This document shows, one piece after another, positions 1 to 7,419 of a DNA stretch of 33,732 nucleotides; the first letter of the stretch is position 1, and each line of letters begins with the position of its first letter. The translations under genes were made by a program, and so were the position numbers. The stretch spans positions 1 to 33,732 of the forward strand of contig NZ_ASGZ01000016.1 of assembly GCF_000495475.1 (NCBI RefSeq), written 5' to 3'. This DNA is from Candidatus Halobonum tyrrellensis G22 (GTDB taxonomy: Archaea > Halobacteriota > Halobacteria > Halobacteriales > Haloferacaceae). Under the pieces are notes generated by a model. That model saw only the letters and a program-made list of their open reading frames with translations, was not told the DNA's origin and ran no database searches.

Positions 1-94
1 GCGGCCACGGCGACCGACCGGGAGACGCCCAGCCGCGCGTCGTCGCACCGCGGGCCCGCTCCCGCGGCGCGGCGACGCGGCGGCGGTACGACAG

Positions 95-1423
95 ATGCAA
101 TCAGGAGACGGACACAGCGACGAGCCGAACAGCGGGCGGGCCGTGGTCGCGGCGCGCTCGGCGGACGAACGACCCGACACGACCGAGATCCGCGGGCTGG
201 CCGAGACGGCGGGCTACGCGGTAGTCGGCGAGGTGACCCAGCGGCGCGCGGAGGACTCGACGTACGACCTCGGGCGGGGGAAGGCGGAGACGCTGGCCGA
301 GCGGGTGGCCGAGGCGGACGCGGGGGCCGTCGTCTTCGACGGCGCGCTCGACCCCGGGCAGTACGCGGACCTGCGCTCGCTGCTCCCCGACGGGACGGAG
401 CTCGTCGACCGCTACCGGCTGGTGCTCGACGTCTTCGCGGCGGGCGCGGGCGACGAGGCGGCGACGACGCAGGTGGAACTCGCCCGGCTGAGGTACGACC
501 TCCCTCGGCTCCGGCGCGCGACCGAGGAGTCGCTGTTGAACGAGGCGACCGAGAAGGGGTCGCCGGTCCTCGACGCCGAGCGGCGGATCGGCCGGCTGGA
601 GTCGCGGCTGTCCGACCTGACCGACGCCGCCGCCGAGCGCAGGGAGACCCGCCGCGCGGAGGGGTTCGACCTCGTGGCGATAGCGGGCTACACCAACGCC
701 GGCAAGTCGACGCTGTTGCGCAGGCTCGCGGACGACCTCTCGGTCGAGGCGGACGGGAGCGGCGAGACGGACACCGACGGCGCCGGTTCCGGCGACGTCG
801 ACGACGAGGCGTCGGTGCGCGACCGCCTGTTCGAGACGCTCGAAACCACCACCCGCCGGGCGACCGTCGGCGGCAGGCGGGTGCTGTGTACCGACACCGT
901 CGGGCTGGTCGACGACCTGCCCCACGAGTTGGTGCGGTCGTTCTCGTCGACGCTGTCGGAGATCCGGTCGAGCGACGCCGTGCTCGCGGTGGTGGACGCC
1001 GCCGCCGACTCCGAGCGGTTCCGCCGGCGCGTGGCGGTGACGGCGGACGTGCTGACCGCCGACGCCGAGGGAGCGGTCGTGCCGGTGTTGAACAAGGTCG
1101 ACCGGGTTGACGAGGCGACGCTCGACCGGCGGCGCGCCCACCTCCGCGAGGCCGTCCCCGGGGCGGTCGAACCGGTGGCGGTGAGCGCGCGCGACGGCGA
1201 CGGCGTCGGGGAACTCGCCGCGGCGCTGGTGGACGCGCTCCCCGGCGCGCGCGCCGAGTTCGTGCTCGCGAACTCGGGCGAGACGCAGGCGCTGCTCTCG
1301 TGGCTCCACGAGCGCGGGAGCGTGACGACCGACTACGCGGGCGACCGGGTCGAGGTGACGTTCGCGGGGAAGCCGTCGGTCGTGAGGGAGGCGGAGCGCC
1401 GGGCGGCCGACCTGGAGCCGTGA
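95..1423 (+). CDS. hflX: GTPase HflX
   Basis: HflX is a ribosome-associated GTPase of the Obg-HflX branch that binds the 50S subunit and can split stalled ribosomes. The 442-aa product has the HflX N-terminal domain (about 25-190, with the family's glycine-rich GRGKAETLAE stretch near 60 and a helical arm to 190) and then a G domain: G1 GYTNAGKST at 198-206, a TTTRRA switch near 251, G3 DTVGLV at 267, G4 NKVD at 333 and a VSARDGDG G5-like segment. A 25-residue acidic Gly/Asp insert (about 212-237) sits between G1 and the switch; this is a typical kind of haloarchaeal loop expansion. No TATA element is visible 27 nt before the ATG, so it may be transcribed from an upstream gene outside the window. 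hisC follows after 60 nt with its own promoter. Confidence 0.93.
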   Translation: MQSGDGHSDEPNSGRAVVAARSADERPDTTEIRGLAETAGYAVVGEVTQRRAEDSTYDLGRGKAETLAERVAEADAGAVVFDGALDPGQYADLRSLLPDGTELVDRYRLVLDVFAAGAGDEAATTQVELARLRYDLPRLRRATEESLLNEATEKGSPVLDAERRIGRLESRLSDLTDAAAERRETRRAEGFDLVAIAGYTNAGKSTLLRRLADDLSVEADGSGETDTDGAGSGDVDDEASVRDRLFETLETTTRRATVGGRRVLCTDTVGLVDDLPHELVRSFSSTLSEIRSSDAVLAVVDAAADSERFRRRVAVTADVLTADAEGAVVPVLNKVDRVDEATLDRRRAHLREAVPGAVEPVAVSARDGDGVGELAAALVDALPGARAEFVLANSGETQALLSWLHERGSVTTDYAGDRVEVTFAGKPSVVREAERRAADLEP

Positions 1424-1453
1424 CCCGCCCACCGATGTGGGCGTGTGGGCACC

Positions 1454-1459
1454 CTTAAG
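1454..1459 (+). promoter_or_regulatory. TATA element of hisC operon
   Basis: CTTAAG is centred about 27 nt upstream of the ATG at 1484, the spacing of a leaderless haloarchaeal promoter. It decides in favour of that ATG over an in-frame GTG at 1445, which would lie upstream of the TATA element. Confidence 0.65.
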
Positions 1460-1483
1460 AAGCGCGACCCACTGGTGTCGAGC

Positions 1484-2623
1484 ATGCGACCCCGAGACCT
1501 CTCCGCGAACGCCCCGTACGTCCCCGGGCGCGGGGCGGAAGAGGTGGCGCGCGACCTTGGGATGGAGCCCGAGGAGTTGGTCAAACTCTCCTCGAACGAG
1601 AACCCGCACGGACCCTCCCCGGCGGCCGTCGACGCCGCCTCCCGGGCCGTCGCCGACGCGCACGTCTACCCGACGGCGGCCCACGCCGACCTGACCGAGC
1701 GACTCGCCGACGAGTGGGACGTCGACCCCGAACAGGTGTGGGTCGGGCCGGGCGCCGACGGCGCGCTCGACTACCTCTCGCGGGCGACGCTCGACCCCGG
1801 CGACCGGGTGCTGGTCCCCTCGCCCGGCTTCGCCTACTACGGGATGAGCGCCCGCTACCACCACGGGAGCGTCGCGGAGTACCCGCTGTCGAAGGCCGAC
1901 GGCTTCGCCCAGACCGCCGAGGGGGTCCTCGACGCGTACGACGGCGAGCGTATCGTCTACGTCACCACGCCGCACAACCCGACCGGGTCGGTGCTCGAAC
2001 GCGAGGAACTCCGGGCCCTACTCGACGGCGTCGACGACCGGACGCTGGTCGTCGTCGACGAGGCGTACGGCGAGTACAGCGACGAACCCTCGGCGGTGGA
2101 ACTGCTCGACGCGCGCGACGACCTCGCGGTCACGCGGACGTTCTCGAAGGCGTACGGGCTGGCGGGACTGCGGATCGGGTACGCGGTCGTCCCCGAGTCG
2201 TGGGCCGACGCGTACGCCCGGGTCAACACGCCGTTCGCGGCGAACGTCGCGGCGCTGGCGGCCGCGAGCGCCGCCCTCGACGACGACGACCACGTCGAGC
2301 GGTCGGTGGAGTCGGCGCGGTGGGCGCGGGCGTTCCTCGCGGCGGAACTCGACGCGCCGACGTTCGACACGGCGGCCAACTTCGTGCTCGCGGACGTCGG
2401 CGACGGCACGGCGGTGGCCGAACGCGCCCAACAGCGCGGGGTCATCGTCCGCGACACCACGTCGTTCGGCCTGCCGGGCTGTGTCCGGGTCTCGTGTGGC
2501 ACCGAGAGCGAGACGCGGCGGGCGGTCGAGGTGCTCAACGACGTACTCGCCGAACGGGAGGCGGTGACGGACGCGAGCGCGACCGGGATGGGGACGGAGC
2601 CGGGGTCGGGGGGCGGCGCGTGA
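1484..2623 (+). CDS. hisC: histidinol-phosphate aminotransferase
   Basis: HisC converts imidazole acetol phosphate and glutamate to histidinol phosphate and 2-oxoglutarate in histidine biosynthesis, using PLP. The 379-aa product is a fold-type I aminotransferase: N-terminal SSNENPHGPSP substrate region, PHNPTG near 165, VVDEAYGEYSD near 190, and FSKAYGLAGLRIGY with the PLP lysine at about K222. The start at 1484 is preferred because the TATA element lies 27 nt upstream and the product then begins MRPRDLS, as haloarchaeal HisC proteins do. The last codons overlap the next gene by 4 nt (GTGA), so hisC heads an operon with the adenylate kinase and phosphatidyltransferase genes. The C-terminal 15 or so residues are Gly/Thr/Ala rich and probably disordered. 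Confidence 0.92.
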   Translation: MRPRDLSANAPYVPGRGAEEVARDLGMEPEELVKLSSNENPHGPSPAAVDAASRAVADAHVYPTAAHADLTERLADEWDVDPEQVWVGPGADGALDYLSRATLDPGDRVLVPSPGFAYYGMSARYHHGSVAEYPLSKADGFAQTAEGVLDAYDGERIVYVTTPHNPTGSVLEREELRALLDGVDDRTLVVVDEAYGEYSDEPSAVELLDARDDLAVTRTFSKAYGLAGLRIGYAVVPESWADAYARVNTPFAANVAALAAASAALDDDDHVERSVESARWARAFLAAELDAPTFDTAANFVLADVGDGTAVAERAQQRGVIVRDTTSFGLPGCVRVSCGTESETRRAVEVLNDVLAEREAVTDASATGMGTEPGSGGGA

Positions 2624-3195
2624 GCGACCCCGACGGGACCGGTGGGACCGCCGGGACCGACGACGCCCCCGGAGCCGGCGCGGCGGCGCGGCGGCTCGCG
2701 GTGACGGGGACGCCCGGGACGGGGAAGACGAGCGCGACGGCGGCGCTCGGGGGCGACCGGGAGGTGCTCCACCTCAACGAGTACGTCCGCGAGCACGACC
2801 TCTGGACCGAACGCGACGCCGACCGCGACGGCTCGCTGGTGGTCGACCTGGAGGCGGTCCGCGAACGCCTCGGCGACCGCGAGGGGGTGGTCGAGTCGCA
2901 CCTCGCCCACCACCTCGACGCCGACCGGGTGGCGGTGTTGCGGTGTCGCCCCGACGTGTTAGAAGAGCGGCTGCTCGACCGGGGGGAACCCGCGGCGACC
3001 GCGCGGGAGAACCGCGAGAGCGAGGCGCTCGACGTGATACTGGGCGAGGCGGTCGAGCGGCACGGCGCCGACCGGGTGTACGAGATAGAGACGACCGACC
3101 GGACGCCGGCCGAGACGGCCGCCGAACTGGACGCGGTCGCGGCGGGCGAGCGCGACCCCTCCGCGGGCGGCGTCGAGTTCATCGAGTACGTATGA
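2620..3195 (+). CDS. adenylate kinase, AK6/Fap7-type NTPase
   Basis: This 191-aa P-loop protein resembles the small archaeal adenylate kinase family related to eukaryotic AK6/CINAP and yeast Fap7, which interconverts ATP+AMP and 2 ADP and is linked to late 40S maturation in eukaryotes. Seen: about 24 disordered residues, Walker A GTPGTGKTS at 30-38, an LNEYVREHDL segment near 54 as in AK6, a VVESHLAHH strand, and an LDRGEPAATARENRESEALD lid-like helix region. It starts at a GTG that overlaps the hisC stop (GTGA), and its TGA overlaps the next ATG (ATGA), so translation is probably coupled along the operon. Whether its main role is nucleotide balance or ribosome assembly cannot be read from the sequence. 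Confidence 0.85.
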   Translation: MSDPDGTGGTAGTDDAPGAGAAARRLAVTGTPGTGKTSATAALGGDREVLHLNEYVREHDLWTERDADRDGSLVVDLEAVRERLGDREGVVESHLAHHLDADRVAVLRCRPDVLEERLLDRGEPAATARENRESEALDVILGEAVERHGADRVYEIETTDRTPAETAAELDAVAAGERDPSAGGVEFIEYV

Positions 3196-3809
3196 CGCTC
3201 GATAGGTTCCGCCCCCTCGCGAACCGGGGGCTCGGCCCGTTCGTCCGGCTGGCGGACGCCGTCGGTCTCTCGCCCGACGGGGTGAGCGTCGTCGCGTTCG
3301 GCTGTGCGGTGGCGGCGGGCGTCGCGTTCGGTCTCGACTCGCCGGCCGCGGCGCCGTGGCTGTACGTGCTCGGGGCGGCGCTGGTGTTCGCAAACGGCTG
3401 GCTCGACCTGGTCGACGGCGCGCTCGCGCGCGAACAGGGCGTCGCGTCGTCGGGCGGCGACATGCTCGACCACGTCCTCGACCGGTACGCCGACATCGCG
3501 CTGTTGGTGGGGCTGGCGGCGGGTATCGACAGCTACGGGCTGGGACTCGCCGCGGTCACGGGCGTGCTCATGACCTCGTACATGGGGACGCAGATACAGG
3601 CCGTCGGCGTCGGCCGCGAGTACGGCGGGCTGCTCGGCCGGGCGGACAGGCTGGTGCTCGTCGGCGTCGTCGGCGTCGTCGCGGCGGCCGTCCCGGGCGC
3701 GCTGGTCGCGGGCTACGGCGTCGTGGCGCTGCTGCTCGTCCTGTTCGCGGTGGTCGGCCACGTCACCGCCCTCCAGCGGTTCCGGGGTGCGTGGTCGGAC
3801 CTCCGGTGA
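3192..3809 (+). CDS. CDP-alcohol phosphatidyltransferase family membrane protein
   Basis: CDP-alcohol phosphatidyltransferases displace CMP from a CDP-lipid with an alcohol phosphate; in archaea the lipid is CDP-archaeol and the products are archaetidyl phospholipid head groups. The 205-aa product carries the complete family motif D-x2-D-G-x2-A-R-x8-G-x3-D-x3-D, with D72, D75, G76, A79, R80, G89, D93 and D97. About five or six hydrophobic segments (near 28-50, 55-75, 102-120, 120-140, 150-175, 175-195) make it an integral membrane enzyme. It overlaps the kinase gene by 4 nt and ends the operon. The acceptor (inositol phosphate, glycerol phosphate or another) cannot be decided; archaetidylinositol-phosphate synthase is one plausible reading. 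Confidence 0.87.
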   Translation: MTLDRFRPLANRGLGPFVRLADAVGLSPDGVSVVAFGCAVAAGVAFGLDSPAAAPWLYVLGAALVFANGWLDLVDGALAREQGVASSGGDMLDHVLDRYADIALLVGLAAGIDSYGLGLAAVTGVLMTSYMGTQIQAVGVGREYGGLLGRADRLVLVGVVGVVAAAVPGALVAGYGVVALLLVLFAVVGHVTALQRFRGAWSDLR

Positions 3810-3906
3810 GCGTCTCCCCGGCGACGGCGGTGCGGGCGGCCCGCCGGGAGGACCGCCGCGTTCGGTCGACCCGGGGCGTTCTCGCGGGCGATTTCTCGGG
3901 GCGAAC

Positions 3907-3931
3907 CCTTTTGTTCTCCCGCGTAGAGAAC
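3907..3931 (+). promoter_or_regulatory. TATA element plus GTTCTC-N7-GAGAAC dyad ahead of the CHAT operon
   Basis: CCTTTTG (3907-3913) is centred 27-28 nt before the ATG at 3938. An inverted repeat GTTCTC (3913-3918) / GAGAAC (3926-3931), with a 7-nt spacer, starts at the last base of the TATA element and ends 6 nt before the start codon. A protein bound here would cover the transcription start, so this is a candidate repressor operator. Inferred from position and symmetry only. Confidence 0.5.
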
Positions 3932-3937
3932 GAATCC

Positions 3938-4696
3938 ATGAGTGGACCGACGGGCACGCGCGACGACGACCGGTCCGCGGCCCCCCTCCGAACGCGCGGG
4001 AACGAGCCGACGCTGCAGGCGGCGCTCGACAGACTCGCGGGCGGGTGCGGGCTGCTGGTGACGGGCGACGTTTCGACGGAGGCGTACCGGGTCGCCGCGG
4101 CGCGTTACTTCGGGGAGTCGTCGAACGACCGCCGGCGCGTGCTCGGGCTAACGCACGACTCGCTCCGGGCGGACGACTGGCTCCCGGACGGGGTCGACTC
4201 GGACGGCGACGACGCCGACGTGGTGCGGCTCGGCGACGCCGTCCGCGACCCCGCCGCGGTCGAACCGGACCCGGCCGACCCGCCCGTCGACGACGGCAGA
4301 CAGCCCGTGACCGACCCCGAGACGTTCTCCGACCGGTTCCTCGGCGCCATCCGCGCCGACGACGGGGAGCCGACCGACAGCATGTACCTCCGGGTCGGCC
4401 TGTACCGCGTCGACGGCCTCCGCGCGGCGCTCGGCGAGGACCGGGCGGGCGACCTGTTGTGCGACGCCGCGGCGGCGACGCGCGACCGGGGCGGGATGGC
4501 GCACTTCCACCTCCCCCGACCGGCGGCGGAGACGTCCGCGCCGCGGGCGGACCCCGTCGTCGATTCGGTCGCGACGCGGCTCGGCGAACACCTCGACGTC
4601 ATCGTCCAACTCCGGTTCGCCGAGCGCGCGGCCGTCCCGGAGGAGCGGTGGCACATCCTCGGATGGGGGACGACCGACTGGCACCCGCTGCGGTGA
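3938..4696 (+). CDS. RecA/KaiC-like haloarchaeal protein, probably DUF7504 family
   Basis: A 252-aa soluble acidic protein with no signal peptide or membrane span. The segment GGCGLLVTGDVSTEAYRVAA (from about residue 33) sits where a RecA/KaiC-like protein would have its first strand and P-loop, but the Walker A lysine is missing (GDVSTEAY). Later strands such as VLGLTHDSL, MYLRVGLYRVDG and HLDVIVQLRF fit an alpha/beta fold. This pattern matches what I recall of haloarchaeal DUF7504 proteins, degenerate RecA-superfamily proteins of unknown function; the assignment is from memory. The start follows from the TATA element 27 nt upstream. The stop lies 3 nt before the CHAT protease gene and the GGTGA around that stop can act as its ribosome binding site, so the two are translationally coupled. 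Confidence 0.6.
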   Translation: MSGPTGTRDDDRSAAPLRTRGNEPTLQAALDRLAGGCGLLVTGDVSTEAYRVAAARYFGESSNDRRRVLGLTHDSLRADDWLPDGVDSDGDDADVVRLGDAVRDPAAVEPDPADPPVDDGRQPVTDPETFSDRFLGAIRADDGEPTDSMYLRVGLYRVDGLRAALGEDRAGDLLCDAAAATRDRGGMAHFHLPRPAAETSAPRADPVVDSVATRLGEHLDVIVQLRFAERAAVPEERWHILGWGTTDWHPLR

Positions 4697-4699
4697 GCG

Positions 4700-6892
4700 A
4701 TGAGCGAACAACTCGAAGGACGAGTCGGTGACGCGCTGACGCTCACGGCCGCGCCGACGGGGCGCGGTCGCTACGACATCGCCGACCACATCGAGGACGT
4801 GCGGATGCCGCTGCGTATCGGCGGCGACGGCGGCGGGCCGAACCGGATCGACGCGACCGACCGGTTCCCCGCGCCCGTCGACGCGTGCTGGCGGTTCCAC
4901 GCCGAGTCGGTGGCGCCGCTGTGCACCGCCGACATGTACGTCCGGACCCCGGACAACGCGGTGGTCGACGCGGCGACGACCGACGGGTCGGCGCGGGTCC
5001 CGCCGGGACCGCACGTGATCGAACTCTCGACTGCGCCGATGAAGACGTACTTCGCCGTCGAGGGACCCGCGCTGGTCGGCTACGACGACCGCTACCCACA
5101 CGTCCGGTTCGACGGCGGCCCGGCGGAGGTCGTCGTCGGCGCGCGCTCGCGCCACGAGACGCCCGTGGGCACCATCACGACCACCGACGACCCCGCCGAC
5201 CTCGCCACCGCGATCTCGCTGTTCGGGTCGGCGCTCGTGACCACCTCCCCCGAGCGGTCGTTCCCCACCCTCCGCGGACACCCGCCGCTGCTGGAGGTCG
5301 GCGACCGGTTCGACGTGCCGCCGCTGGTGAGTCGGGTCGACACCGGGGTCGAACTCGGGTTGCCGTTCGAGTACGGCCCGTTGTTTTCGGCGGCACCGCT
5401 CGCGTACTACCTCGGGGCGGGCATCGTCGAGAGCGGGGCGCCGTACCTCGCCGCCGCCAACGTCCGGTACGACCTGCCGGCGTCTCCCGAGGAGTTGGCG
5501 GCCGAACTGGGTCGGCTCCTCAGACACTGTTTCACACTCGACTGCGCGACGCGGGCGTGTTCGGCCGGGCTGTACGACGTGAACCTCGACGTCCACGAGG
5601 CGCTGACCGACCGGCTGGACCCGCCGTGGGAGGCGTGGTACCGCGCGGCTCTCGACGAGCGGACGGCCCGCTACCTGGAGGTGCCGACGGCCGCGACGCT
5701 CGAGTACATCGACTGGCCGCAGACGACCGACGTCAAGCCCGTGGCGACGAACGCCTCGATCCTGCCGTTCCTCGCGGCCGACCTCTCGGCCGTTCGATCG
5801 CCGCCGCCGACGCCGACCGTCTCCGGTGGCGAGCGCTCGACCGAACTCGACGACTTCCTCCGCGGGTGTCGCCCGACGGCGACGCGGGGTGCGGACGTGC
5901 GACCGCGGTCGGCGACCGCCGCCGGCACGTTCACGCGCGGCCCGACCCAGAACGCGATCGAGGAGAGCGACGAGACGGTCTCGCCGCGCGCGGCCGACAG
6001 CGTCTCGCGGGCGTGGGTCGGGCCGGGGTTCCCCACCAGCGCGGCGAAGCCCACCGTCGAGGCGTACCGTCGTCGGTTCGACCGGTCGCCGTCGGCCGAC
6101 CTCACCATCGACGTCACCGTCGTCTGCAACGACGAGCGGATGCGCGAGGAGATGGACGACGGCTACGGGTTCCGCGACCACGTCGCGTTCGACGTACAGA
6201 ACGAACACGACCTGACCGTCGCCGAGCTCCGGGACCTGCTCCGCGCCGACCACGACTTCTTCCACTACATCGGCCACGTCGACGGGCGCGGCATGGAGTG
6301 TTCCGACGGCTTTCTCGACCTCCGCGAACTCGACGGGACGGGCGTGGACGCGTTCCTGCTCAACGCGTGTTCGTCGTACAAGCAGGGGATGGCGCTCGTC
6401 GAGGCGGGGGCGCTCGGCGGCGTGGTCTCGCTGATGGAGCTGCCGAACACGCTCGCGACCCGCGTGGGACGCGACCTGGCGCGGCTGTTCGACGCCGGGT
6501 TCCCGCTGGACGCCGCCCTCGACGTGGTCCGCCGCGGCCCGTTCGCCGGGAGCGCGTACACCATCGTCGGCGACCCGCGCGCGCAGTTGTGTCAAAACCC
6601 GACGGGTGCCGCGATGGTGGTTCGGTTCGTCGACATCGACGAGGAAACCGCGAGAGTGGCTCCACGGTACTATCCGACGCTCTCGTTCGACATCGGGTCG
6701 ATGACCAATCCACACTACGCGAACACGGGGTGTCAGTACGTCTCTTCGGGAGAGCCGGCGGAGCTAGAATTGGACATCGATACGCTCGATAGGCTTTTCG
6801 GAACCCGCATTCCGATACTCATCCGTGATCGACTCTACTGGGCGGACGAAGTGTCTGTAGACGAGTTAGTATCCCTTAGGGACCCGCAGTAG
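4700..6892 (+). CDS. CHAT domain (caspase-like) protease, haloarchaeal type
   Basis: A 730-aa protein whose C-terminal part carries the CHAT signature. CHAT domains are caspase-like cysteine peptidases found in separase-related, bacterial defence and cell-death proteins. Seen: DFFHYIGHVD with the candidate catalytic histidine H526 (HYIGH, equivalent to the usual HFAGHG), then FLLNACSSYKQG with the candidate nucleophile C557 (usual LSAC), then alternating helices and SAYTIVGDPR near 620, like the late CHAT IVGDP motif. Residues 1-470 match no domain I recognise; 400-460 is low complexity and probably a linker. There are no TPR repeats, signal peptide or clear membrane helix. The last ~100 codons use AT-richer, rarer codons (TTA, CTT, AGG) than the rest. 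The 3' end overlaps a convergent small gene by 17 nt. Substrate and trigger are unknown. Confidence 0.8.
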   Translation: MSEQLEGRVGDALTLTAAPTGRGRYDIADHIEDVRMPLRIGGDGGGPNRIDATDRFPAPVDACWRFHAESVAPLCTADMYVRTPDNAVVDAATTDGSARVPPGPHVIELSTAPMKTYFAVEGPALVGYDDRYPHVRFDGGPAEVVVGARSRHETPVGTITTTDDPADLATAISLFGSALVTTSPERSFPTLRGHPPLLEVGDRFDVPPLVSRVDTGVELGLPFEYGPLFSAAPLAYYLGAGIVESGAPYLAAANVRYDLPASPEELAAELGRLLRHCFTLDCATRACSAGLYDVNLDVHEALTDRLDPPWEAWYRAALDERTARYLEVPTAATLEYIDWPQTTDVKPVATNASILPFLAADLSAVRSPPPTPTVSGGERSTELDDFLRGCRPTATRGADVRPRSATAAGTFTRGPTQNAIEESDETVSPRAADSVSRAWVGPGFPTSAAKPTVEAYRRRFDRSPSADLTIDVTVVCNDERMREEMDDGYGFRDHVAFDVQNEHDLTVAELRDLLRADHDFFHYIGHVDGRGMECSDGFLDLRELDGTGVDAFLLNACSSYKQGMALVEAGALGGVVSLMELPNTLATRVGRDLARLFDAGFPLDAALDVVRRGPFAGSAYTIVGDPRAQLCQNPTGAAMVVRFVDIDEETARVAPRYYPTLSFDIGSMTNPHYANTGCQYVSSGEPAELELDIDTLDRLFGTRIPILIRDRLYWADEVSVDELVSLRDPQ

Positions 6893-7016
6893 TACTCGCA
6901 GCCGCCATCGCATTCCCCGCGTTCGACAGCAGTAGCATCGCCGTAAACAGCACGCCCATCATCTTCGGGTGGTTCGCGAGCCAGTTCGTCGTCGCATCGG
7001 TTGTCTCGGACGTCAC
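6876..7016 (-). CDS. small single-span peptide, probably DUF7503 family
   Basis: An unlisted 46-aa ORF starting at GTG (7016). It has a short polar N-terminus (TSETTDATTNWLAN), then HPKMMGVLFTAMLLLSNAGN as one hydrophobic helix (about 19-36), and ends AAASTTAGP. The pattern N-x-P-K/R-M-M/I-G-V-L-F-T...AG is one I associate with small haloarchaeal proteins called DUF7503, which I believe occur next to DUF7504 and CHAT genes. A TATA-like GGTTTACTG (plus strand 7040-7048) lies 28 nt upstream of the GTG, and GGTGG lies just before it. It is convergent with the CHAT gene and overlaps its last 17 nt. Alternatives are an orphan signal peptide or a holin-like peptide; function is unknown. Confidence 0.68.
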   Translation of the reverse strand: MTSETTDATTNWLANHPKMMGVLFTAMLLLSNAGNAMAAASTTAGP

Positions 7017-7419
7017 ACTACCACCCAGAGTTTGTTTCACAGTAAACCTATCTGAAAGGTTCTGATATGCTGAACGTAAAAAGAATTCTCATCGATTAGA
7101 GGCGTCCTAAGAGCGGGCACGGTCTAGTTAATTCGGTCCTGCCGCTCCCGACTGGCGGGGACGGTCGACGAGAGTCGCCGATCAGTGAAGTAACGATTTG
7201 CGGGTGCTCACACGACAGAAACGGTCAGTGGATGGGGCGAGTATATCCCCGACAGAAGAGCCAGAGCACCGGTGAGAAACCTCGTTCGACCGAACCCGTA
7301 CCGAGGCCGCTTCGAAGCTGAACGGTTCTCGTCGACGAGAGCACCGGCCGGAGGCGGCAGACGGACGGCCGGTAGGCGGCGGGCGCGGGGTTTATCACTC
7401 GGAGCGGCGAAGCGTGCGT
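7017..7419. other. AT-richer intergenic region between the small peptide and aMBF1
   Basis: This 403-nt gap contains the promoter of the minus-strand peptide (TATA-like 7040-7048, with a second AT-rich candidate CGTAAAAAGAA at 7075-7085) and the aMBF1 promoter at its right end. 7040-7135 is clearly AT-richer than the surroundings. A perfect 14-bp palindrome, TCTCGTCGACGAGA, lies at 7327-7340. An Arg-rich open stretch from 7272 is not convincing as a gene. I see no RNA gene or repeat family here. Confidence 0.5.
7388..7396 (+). promoter_or_regulatory. TATA element of the aMBF1 gene
   Basis: GGGTTTATC, with TTTATC centred 26-27 nt before the ATG at 7420, fits a leaderless transcript. It supports that ATG rather than the GTG at 7414. 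Confidence 0.6.

Noticed and set aside
1-94. Possible end of an upstream gene
   Set aside because: No stop codon or recognisable protein end could be placed with confidence in these 94 nt.
4148-6715. Very long open frame on the minus strand opposite the CHAT gene
   Set aside because: An antisense shadow of GC-rich coding DNA: the product is Arg/Val/His/Gly rich, not acidic, with no recognisable domain, and the plus-strand genes have clear motifs.
4700-6892. Reading the CHAT protein as a separase or a gingipain-type peptidase
   Set aside because: The His and Cys motifs are of CHAT spacing (31 residues apart), with no separase helical repeats and no signal peptide for an exported peptidase.
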